10,621 bases of DNA from an uncultured Alphaproteobacteria bacterium (GTDB lineage Bacteria; Pseudomonadota; Alphaproteobacteria; Rhizobiales; Aestuariivirgaceae). The notes under the pieces are model-generated. The model saw only the letters and a program-made list of their open reading frames with translations, made no database searches and was not told where the DNA came from. Position numbers and translations under genes: made by a program. Each line of letters begins with the position of its first letter. Position 1 is the first letter of the stretch. This document shows, piece by piece, positions 6,084 through 10,621 of this stretch. The stretch covers positions 1 to 10,621 of the forward strand of contig CALMLK010000229.1 in NCBI GenBank assembly GCA_937868035.1, read 5' to 3'.

Positions 6084-7196
6084 ATGAAACGGTGGGCAGC
6101 AGTGGCAGCGGCGATTCTGGGGCTGAATACCCCCGCGCTGGCAGATGACACCTGGATGGAGCAGGTGATGACCTTCTCTCTCGACGGTGATCACATCCTC
6201 GCGGAGGGAGCCTTCGCACCCGACACCGCCGAAACCTTTCAGGCCTTCCTCGCACAGAATGCCCCCGGCAGCGGGCCATGGAACAAGGCGCTCTACATCC
6301 GCTCACCGGGAGGCGCGCTGGGGGCCGCGATCAGCATGGGCCACATGCTGCGCGCGCGCGAAATGTCGGTTGTGGCCTTCGATCTCTGCGCCTCGGCCTG
6401 CACCTACATGCTCATGGGCGGCGTCAATCGCGTCGTCACGCGTGAAGCCCAATACGGCGTGCACCAGTTTTCCTTCGGCGATGCTTCAGCCGATCCCGAA
6501 AAGCCTTTCTTCACCGCGAAGGACATCGAGTCTCACCAGATGATGGTGGGCGAATTGGCCGACTATGCGGAAACCATGGGCGTCGATACCCATGTGGTAT
6601 TGCTGGCGTCGCGCACGCCACCCGCCAATGTGACCTTCCTCACCCGCGGTCAGTTGGTGAAATACCACGTCGACAATGTGCCGACAGATGAAGACGGCGG
6701 ACAATCCAACGGCAGTGTGGTGATCCCCGGCGTAACCGAGACGGAGATGGCGGCGGCCCCATCCGACACGTCAATCTTCGAGAGCCTCAAGATCAAGCCT
6801 CACCGCCTCTCCTCCAACATCGCGCTGGCGATGGCGCGCCGCCTGGTGATGGCGGAAACGCAGGACCTCGCGGGCATGGAGGAAAGCCTCGCGAATTCCT
6901 ATGCCGCAAACGTGGAATACAACGGCCGCTTGGTGAGCGGCGACAGCATCGTGGCCGAGAAGCGCCGCATGGTGAAGGATTGGGGTGTCCGCAACCGCAG
7001 CATCGACGAGGACTCCCTGACGGTGAACTGCGAAGAGGATGACCTGTGGTGCACCGTGAGCGGTGACTACGATTATGAACTGGGCGTGGCCGAGGGCGGC
7101 TTCCTGTCGAAGAACCGCTGGCATTTTACCATGGACATCATGGTGCCGCTGGTGCTGCCCCGGGTGATGAAGGAAACGCTGTCGGAAGCGGAATGA
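6084..7196 (+). CDS. Exported ClpP/crotonase-fold protein (COG3904-like) with probable NTF2-like C-terminal domain
   Basis: This 370-aa protein starts at the ATG at 6084, preceded by a GGCGGGGAG ribosome-binding region. Residues 1-20 (MKRWAAVAAAILGLNTPALA) form a Sec-type signal peptide, so it acts in the periplasm or beyond. Residues of about 65-130 resemble the ClpP fold: LYIRSPGGALGAA is like the oxyanion-hole glycine motif, CASAC at 102-106 presents Ser104 in the nucleophile position, and YGVHQF presents His127. A protease role is inferred from these residues only, and the third catalytic residue was not identified. The C-terminal part, from about residue 270 (YNGRLVSGDSIVAEKRRMVKDWGVRN, then a C...C pair before TVSG), resembles NTF2-like domains. 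The gene stands alone, divergent from the efflux operon and convergent with the VOC/GFA operon. An upstream in-frame ATG at 5997 would bury the signal peptide and was not chosen. Confidence 0.82.
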   Translation: MKRWAAVAAAILGLNTPALADDTWMEQVMTFSLDGDHILAEGAFAPDTAETFQAFLAQNAPGSGPWNKALYIRSPGGALGAAISMGHMLRAREMSVVAFDLCASACTYMLMGGVNRVVTREAQYGVHQFSFGDASADPEKPFFTAKDIESHQMMVGELADYAETMGVDTHVVLLASRTPPANVTFLTRGQLVKYHVDNVPTDEDGGQSNGSVVIPGVTETEMAAAPSDTSIFESLKIKPHRLSSNIALAMARRLVMAETQDLAGMEESLANSYAANVEYNGRLVSGDSIVAEKRRMVKDWGVRNRSIDEDSLTVNCEEDDLWCTVSGDYDYELGVAEGGFLSKNRWHFTMDIMVPLVLPRVMKETLSEAE

Positions 7197-7217
7197 GCGG
7201 CACGACATTGCCGCTCA
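7194..7217. terminator. Stem-loop at the convergent gene ends (possible bidirectional terminator)
   Basis: TGAGCGGC (7194-7201) pairs perfectly with GCCGCTCA (7210-7217) around an 8-nt loop. The first three bases are the stop codon of the ClpP-like gene, and the GFA gene ends 10 bp beyond on the other strand. No T-run follows on either strand, so it is at best an atypical intrinsic terminator or a 3'-end stabilizing hairpin. Confidence 0.5.
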
Positions 7218-7227
7218 CCCGGTCACC

Positions 7228-7584
7228 CTACTTGTCGCGGCCGTTGTAGTGTTGGGAGTGAAGCGCGCGCGGATCGACGCCCTCAAGGCAGTTCACATTG
7301 ACGGCGACCATCTCCTTGCCATCCGGACCCTTGCCGCGCGCAAATCCCTCGATGCCGCAGGTCTTGCAAAAGAGATGATGCACGACATGCTTGTTGAAGA
7401 GATATTCCGTCAGCTGGTCCTCACCCCGCAGCAGGGTGAAGCCATCCTGCGGCGCGAAGGCCAGAACAGAGCCGAGCCGCTGGCAGCGCGAACAATTGCA
7501 GGTGATGGTGTTGTCGAGATCGACATCGGCTTCATAGGCAACCGCGCCGCACTGGCAACTTCCGTGATAGTGTTGAGTGGCCAT
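7228..7584 (-). CDS. GFA-family (CENP-V/GFA) zinc-binding protein
   Basis: The 118-aa protein has the full cysteine pattern of the GFA fold: GSCQCGAV (Cys10, Cys12), TCNCSRCQR (Cys29, Cys31, Cys34) and FCKTCG (Cys73, Cys76). In the founding member, glutathione-dependent formaldehyde-activating enzyme, these residues bind two zinc ions, and the enzyme speeds S-hydroxymethylglutathione formation. Most relatives have no proven substrate, so the name should not be taken as activity here. The middle triad has CNC where CHC is more usual. The ATG at 7584 is supported by AAGGGAGAG upstream and by the family N-terminus. It is the last gene of the TetR-VOC-VOC-SRPBCC-GFA string, with 26 nt separating it from the SRPBCC gene. 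Confidence 0.92.
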   Translation of the reverse strand: MATQHYHGSCQCGAVAYEADVDLDNTITCNCSRCQRLGSVLAFAPQDGFTLLRGEDQLTEYLFNKHVVHHLFCKTCGIEGFARGKGPDGKEMVAVNVNCLEGVDPRALHSQHYNGRDK

Positions 7585-7610
7585 GAGGAACTCTCCCTTG
7601 CTGAATGGTG

Positions 7611-8054
7611 TCAGGCGGCGGCTGAGATTTCGACGAACTGTGCAAGCTGCTTGAGCGAGTCCTGCCAGCCGAGATAGCACATCTCCTCCGGAATGATGTC
7701 CGGCACGCCTTCCTGCACGATCGTGACGTCTGTGCCGCCCATCACCGGTTTCATGGTCACGGTCACGATGATCTCGCCGGGAAGATTGGGATCTTCGAAG
7801 GTGTCGGTGTAGCGCAGCTTCTCGTTCGGAACGAGTTCGAGGAACGTGCCGCCGAAGGCATTGGCATTGCCGGATTCGAATTCCGTGAAGGACATGCGGA
7901 ATGTCCCCCCGACTTTCGGCTCGCTGTGATGCACCGTGCAGGTATAGCCAGCCGGCGGAAGCCATTTGCATTGGGCGGCGGGATCCAGGAACGCCTTGTA
8001 GACGCGCGAGGGCGGGGCCTTGAAGACACGGTGCAGATTGATCGTATAGGCCAT
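7611..8054 (-). CDS. SRPBCC / AHSA1-like (activator of Hsp90 ATPase homologue) domain protein
   Basis: This 147-aa protein is a single START-like helix-grip domain. MAYTINLHRVFKAPPSRVYKAFLDPAAQCKWLPPAGYTC is the typical opening of AHSA1-like bacterial proteins. GGTFRMSF and FGGTFLELVPNEKLRYTDTFED are their central strands, and the C-terminal helix is GWQDSLKQLAQFVEIS. Such proteins have a deep hydrophobic cavity and probably bind small molecules; a chaperone role in bacteria is not established. The ATG at 8054 has a GAAGGAG ribosome-binding site overlapping the stop codon of the upstream two-domain VOC gene, so coupled translation is likely. An open reading extension to 8102 lies inside that upstream gene and was rejected. 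Confidence 0.92.
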   Translation of the reverse strand: MAYTINLHRVFKAPPSRVYKAFLDPAAQCKWLPPAGYTCTVHHSEPKVGGTFRMSFTEFESGNANAFGGTFLELVPNEKLRYTDTFEDPNLPGEIIVTVTMKPVMGGTDVTIVQEGVPDIIPEEMCYLGWQDSLKQLAQFVEISAAA

Positions 8055-8067
8055 GTCACTCACTCCT

Positions 8068-8823
8068 TCACTTCGTGTTGCTGAACATGGAGAACGCCGC
8101 ACCGAGCGGATCGATGCACTGACAGGCCCAACCGCCGCCGGGCACTTCCATCGGTTCCATCACCACCCGGGCGCCCTTGTCCTTGGCGCGGATGACTGCG
8201 GCGGAGAGTGAGTCCACATTGAAATAGTAATTCCAGTGCGGCGGCGAAGGGTCTTGCGGCGGCTTCGTCATCATGCCGCCGGTCTGGCCGGGACCTGTTT
8301 CGAAGAGCTGGTAGGTTCCCATCGGTCCCATGTCCATCGCCTCGGTCTTCTTCCAGCCGAACAGCGCCTCATAGAAGGCGAATGCGGTTTGCCAGTTGCC
8401 GGACATGAGCTCACGCCAGCCGGTGTGGCCGGGTGTTCCGTCCGGCACTGTCTTTGGCTGCTCCGTGGAAATGGGCTTGAACAGGATGAAGCCCGCACCC
8501 GACGGATCGGCAAGGACGGCGAAGCGTGCAACACCGGGAATGTCCTGCGGCGGACGGTAGATCTTGCCGCCAAGTTCCACCGCGCGCGCCGCATCCCGGT
8601 CGACGTCGTTCGAATGGATGTAGCCTGTCCAGACCGGCGGCATGTTGGTTTCAAACGGTGACATCATGCCGCCCACGTCAATGCCGTTGGCCGAGAGAAG
8701 CCAGTAGGTGGTGCCCGGCATGCCGCTGTCCCGGATGGTCCAGCCGATGACATGGGCATAAAAATCCCGTGACGCGGCAAGGTCCGGCGTCATCAGGTCG
8801 TACCAGATGAATTTCGACATCAT
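8068..8823 (-). CDS. Two-domain VOC (glyoxalase/bleomycin-resistance-like) protein
   Basis: The 251-aa protein contains two vicinal-oxygen-chelate modules. The first, residues 1 to about 118, runs from FIWYDLMTPDLAASRDFYAHVIGWTI to RFAVLADPSGAGFILFKP. The second, from about residue 130, runs from GWRELMSGNWQTAFAFYEALFGWKK to CQCIDPLGAAFSMFSN. The tandem AxxFY...xGW pattern resembles CFP32 / hydroxylase-like VOC proteins. Several usual metal-ligand positions are not obvious, so it may bind or sequester a ligand rather than catalyse. Two adjacent ATGs exist at 8823 and 8820; GGAG lies three bases from the first and six from the second, so MSKF at 8820 may be the real start. It follows the single VOC gene by 19 nt. 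Confidence 0.92.
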   Translation of the reverse strand: MMSKFIWYDLMTPDLAASRDFYAHVIGWTIRDSGMPGTTYWLLSANGIDVGGMMSPFETNMPPVWTGYIHSNDVDRDAARAVELGGKIYRPPQDIPGVARFAVLADPSGAGFILFKPISTEQPKTVPDGTPGHTGWRELMSGNWQTAFAFYEALFGWKKTEAMDMGPMGTYQLFETGPGQTGGMMTKPPQDPSPPHWNYYFNVDSLSAAVIRAKDKGARVVMEPMEVPGGGWACQCIDPLGAAFSMFSNTK

Positions 8824-8842
8824 AAACTCCGTACGCTGATGA

Positions 8843-9250
8843 TTATTGTTGCGGGACCTGGCTCATGTCCATGAAGAAGGGCTCCCAGCGGTGCCCGTCC
8901 GGATCGGCGACGGTGCGGTTGTACATGAAGCCCAGGTCCACCGCCGGCCGCGGTTCACTGCCGCCGGCCGCGAGGGCAGAGGCCATCGACTCATCGACAG
9001 CCGCGCGGCTGCCTTTTTCGAGTGCGACCATCAGGCCCGTGGACGTCTTTGCATCCGGAATGGGCGCATCGGAGAAGCCCTTGAACTTCGCGTGGGTGAG
9101 CAGCATCACGTAGTTCTCTTCGCTGATCACCATGCAGGCGGCGGTGTCGTCGCTGAACTGGAGGTTCTGGGCAAAGCCCAATGCCTTATAGAAGGCAATC
9201 GACCGCCCGAGGTCTGTCACAGGCAGATTGACGAATATCTTTGTCGGCAT
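8843..9250 (-). CDS. Single-domain VOC (glyoxalase/lactoylglutathione lyase-like) protein
   Basis: The 135-aa protein is one complete VOC domain beginning KIFVNLPVTDLGRSIAFYKALGF and ending RTVADPDGHRWEPFFMD. The ACMVISEENYVMLLTHAKFKGF stretch is characteristic of a widespread subgroup annotated as glyoxalase or extradiol-dioxygenase-like, with no settled substrate. Histidine in THAKF and glutamate in WEPFF may be metal ligands. The ATG at 9250 is chosen because AAGGAAGGG lies at suitable distance and the VOC fold begins right after it; an upstream ATG at 9283 would add 11 unrelated residues. It is the first gene after the TetR regulator, with a 65-nt gap that holds a short tandem repeat, so an extra promoter there is possible. 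Confidence 0.92.
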   Translation of the reverse strand: MPTKIFVNLPVTDLGRSIAFYKALGFAQNLQFSDDTAACMVISEENYVMLLTHAKFKGFSDAPIPDAKTSTGLMVALEKGSRAAVDESMASALAAGGSEPRPAVDLGFMYNRTVADPDGHRWEPFFMDMSQVPQQ

Positions 9251-9283
9251 GGTATGGTTCCCTTCCTTGTCCGTGCTGAACAC

Positions 9284-9299
9284 AGATGAAGTGATGAAG
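9284..9299. repeat. Two-unit tandem 8-bp repeat
   Basis: GATGAAGT occurs twice back to back (9284-9291, 9292-9299) in the 65-bp gap between the TetR and VOC genes. It may be chance or a regulatory half-site pair. Confidence 0.6.
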
Positions 9300-9315
9300 T
9301 TCGTGAAGCGGATCG

Positions 9316-9924
9316 TCAGTCCTCCTTGCCGTGATGGAAAAGCAGTTCGACGTAGCGGCGCAAATGCAGGATGGACTCCCGTGCGATGGCGATATCATTC
9401 CGTGCTTTGGCCAGAATGAAGGCACCTTGAAGGACAGCCTGTGTATGCAACGCCAGGCTTTCCGCCGACCATGATGCCCGCGGCGCGTGCCGGTTCTTGG
9501 CAGCAGTGATGATGGCGGCCACCGTCTCGGCATGCCCGCTGATTCCTGCCTCGCAGGCATCGCGAATGGCCGGGTTGGAGGCGTATGTCTCCTGCACCAT
9601 TGTGCCGAGCAGGCAAGTGGCTTCCGGAAGGCTGCGCCCGTCCAGAAGCTCGGCGCGGAAATCTATGTAGGCGATGAGCTGGTCGAGCGGGTCTTCATAG
9701 GAATGATAGGGAGCCGCTGCGAACATCGCGCCCGTCACGGTGGACCAATGACCCGCCGCCGCCACCGCCAGGTCTTCCTTGCTGCGGAAGTGATGGAAGA
9801 AGGCGCCCTTGGTCACACCCGCCGCGCGGCAGAGATCATCCACCGACGTCGCCTCATAGCCCGTGGTGCGCACCATGGAGAGGGCGGCGTTAAGCAGCTT
9901 GGTCTTGGCCGTGGTCTGGAGCAT
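9316..9924 (-). CDS. TetR-family repressor heading the VOC-VOC-SRPBCC-GFA operon
   Basis: The 202-aa protein has a TetR DNA-binding domain: KTKLLNAALSMVRTTGYEATSVDDLCRAAGVTKGAFFHHFRSKEDLAVAAA covers about residues 8-57, with the helix-turn-helix near 27-46. The C-terminal part (EATCLLGTMVQETYASNPAIRDACEAGISGHAE, later LHTQAVLQGAFILAKA) resembles the ligand-binding domain of AcuR/NemR-like members that respond to small electrophiles; this resemblance is judged by eye. The ATG at 9924 follows directly after the promoter -10 and has no ribosome-binding site, so the mRNA is probably leaderless. The frame stays open to 10143 but only through the promoter and operator. It is co-oriented with four downstream enzyme-like genes, and probably represses both itself and them. 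Confidence 0.92.
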   Translation of the reverse strand: MLQTTAKTKLLNAALSMVRTTGYEATSVDDLCRAAGVTKGAFFHHFRSKEDLAVAAAGHWSTVTGAMFAAAPYHSYEDPLDQLIAYIDFRAELLDGRSLPEATCLLGTMVQETYASNPAIRDACEAGISGHAETVAAIITAAKNRHAPRASWSAESLALHTQAVLQGAFILAKARNDIAIARESILHLRRYVELLFHHGKED

Positions 9925-9930
9925 GCAAAA

Positions 9931-9959
9931 GTAATACCGACCAGTCGGTATGTTGTCAA
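9931..9959 (-). promoter_or_regulatory. Promoter of the TetR-VOC-GFA operon
   Basis: Read on the minus strand, a perfect TTGACA (9954-9959) is followed after 17 nt by TATTAC (9931-9936), four of six consensus bases. The expected start, about seven bases downstream, coincides with the A of the ATG at 9924. The operator fills the spacer. Confidence 0.75.
9934..9951. promoter_or_regulatory. Perfect 18-bp TetR operator between the -35 and -10
   Basis: ATACCGAC (9934-9941) and GTCGGTAT (9944-9951) are exact reverse complements around CA. The palindrome occupies the spacer and part of the -10 of the tetR promoter, so bound repressor would exclude RNA polymerase. Symmetry, length and CGACNNGTCG core fit TetR-family operators of the AcuR/NemR type. 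No second copy is visible in front of the VOC gene. Confidence 0.82.
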
Positions 9960-10092
9960 GTGCCCATGCACGGCGGCTTTCCTTTGCTCCGGAGGGCCGC
10001 TTGACTCCCCGCTCATCTTCGTGCAACCTTTTTTCGGGCGCCAAAATAAAACAACGAAACGAACGTCCAGCTTTCAAAATCCGACTGACACT

Positions 10093-10111
10093 CCGCCCCC
10101 GCGAAGGGCGG
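10093..10111 (+). other. GC-rich hairpin in the leader of the sugar-binding protein gene
   Basis: CCGCCC (10093-10098) and GGGCGG (10106-10111) form a perfect 6-bp stem with a 7-nt loop, followed by TCTTTGG. It sits about 50 nt upstream of the start codon. It could be a leader hairpin or attenuator, or chance in GC-rich DNA. The divergent region 9925-10158 also holds A/T-rich tracts at 10029-10060, but I found no convincing plus-strand promoter. Confidence 0.3.
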
Positions 10112-10158
10112 TCTTTGGCGTCCATCGCGGATCGAGAAGGCACCAGGAGGATTTGAGA

Positions 10159-10621
10159 ATGAAGCGTGCAATTTATGCGGCGGTCGCTGGAGCCTTGATG
10201 CTCGGCGCGTCATCCCTGTCGGCCAACGCTGCCGGAAAGACGATCGCAGTGTCGTGGAAGACATTCCAGGAAGAACGCTGGAAGACCGACGAAGCGGCGA
10301 TCAAGGCTGCCGTCGAAGCTGCCGGCAACAAGTACATCTCCACTGATGCGCAGGGCTCGGCCCAGAAGCAGGCCGCCGACATCGAAGGCCTGATCTCGCA
10401 GAAGCCGGATGTGGTTCTGGTCGTGGCCTTCGACTCGGATGCCATCCTGCCCTCCATCAAGGCGCTCAGCGATGCCGGCATCAAGTCGATCGCCTATGAC
10501 GTCCAGTTCGAAGATCCGAACGCGCTCTACATCACCTTCGACAACGTGGGCGTGGGCCGCATCATCGCCCAGGAAATCCAGAAGGTGAAGCCGGAAGGCA
10601 ACTATGCCTTCATCAAGGGCG
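10159..10621 (+). CDS. XylF-like periplasmic sugar ABC transporter substrate-binding protein (partial, 3' end outside window)
   Basis: The first 154 codons are present, from the ATG at 10159, preceded by AGGAGG (10145-10150) at ideal spacing. Residues 1-24 (MKRAIYAAVAGALMLGASSLSANA) form a Sec signal peptide. The mature part opens KTIAVSWKTFQEERWKTDEAAIKAAVEAAG, matching the 'xxxERWxxD' start of D-xylose-binding XylF proteins. It continues with SAQKQAADIEGLISQKPDVVLVVAFDSDAILPSIKALSDAGIKSIAYD and YITFDNVGVG, the first lobe of a periplasmic binding protein of the ribose/xylose class. Xylose is the likely sugar by family, but related pentose or unknown sugars are possible, so no gene symbol is assigned. 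Permease and ATPase genes would be expected to the right of the window. The gene is divergent from the TetR-VOC operon. Confidence 0.92.
   Translation, partial: MKRAIYAAVAGALMLGASSLSANAAGKTIAVSWKTFQEERWKTDEAAIKAAVEAAGNKYISTDAQGSAQKQAADIEGLISQKPDVVLVVAFDSDAILPSIKALSDAGIKSIAYDVQFEDPNALYITFDNVGVGRIIAQEIQKVKPEGNYAFIKG

Noticed and set aside
8846..9289. 147-aa open frame on the plus strand opposite the single-domain VOC gene
   Set aside because: It mirrors a clear VOC gene, has no recognisable domain or ribosome-binding site, and is typical of antisense frames in GC-rich DNA.
10001..10030. TTGACT at 10001 as the -35 of the sugar-binding gene promoter
   Set aside because: No acceptable -10 hexamer lies 16-18 nt downstream.

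Overview
The window is high-GC, densely packed chromosomal DNA. It most likely comes from an alphaproteobacterium, probably Hyphomicrobiales/Rhizobiales-like. This rests on base composition, gene families and operon style (Sbp with an Rrf2 regulator, a YbhG-like efflux operon, VOC/SRPBCC/GFA gene strings, a XylF-type sugar-binding protein); no rRNA or other phylogenetic marker is present. I see no tRNA or rRNA gene, insertion sequence, phage gene or CRISPR array.

Left part (1-2265): the 5' portion of a periplasmic sulfate-binding protein gene (minus strand, cut by the window edge) is preceded by an Rrf2-family regulator on the same strand. The regulator is transcribed away from a radical SAM protein with a twitch-like C-terminal cysteine set. 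A 20-bp perfect hyphenated palindrome lies between regulator and radical SAM gene, and a second, different palindrome plus direct repeat lies upstream of the sulfate-binding gene. Together they suggest a small Fe-S/sulfur regulatory locus.

Middle part (2276-5943, minus strand): a compact four-gene operon, TetR regulator -> HlyD-type membrane fusion protein -> ABC ATPase -> ABC-2 permease, with two ATGA overlaps and one very short gap. It resembles the enterobacterial cecR-ybhGFSR layout but has a single permease gene. A TetR-type inverted repeat covers the regulator's start codon.

Next (6084-7196, plus strand) is an exported ClpP/crotonase-fold protein with apparent Ser and His catalytic residues and a probable NTF2-like C-terminal domain. 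A stem-loop at its stop codon separates it from the convergent operon.

Right part (7228-9924, minus strand): a second TetR regulator heads a five-gene string, TetR -> single-domain VOC protein -> two-domain VOC protein -> AHSA1-like SRPBCC protein -> GFA-family zinc protein. The regulator's promoter is unusually clear: a perfect TTGACA, an 18-bp perfect palindrome inside the 17-nt spacer, and TATTAC. The expected transcription start falls on the ATG, so the mRNA is probably leaderless. The first TetR gene has the same geometry. The substrate of this module is unknown; small reactive electrophiles are a guess from the families.

Right edge (10159-10621, plus strand): the 5' part of a XylF-like periplasmic sugar-binding protein gene, preceded by a 234-bp divergent intergenic region. 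The strongest candidates for something undescribed are the VOC-VOC-SRPBCC-GFA module, the Rrf2/radical SAM pair, and the secreted ClpP-like protein.
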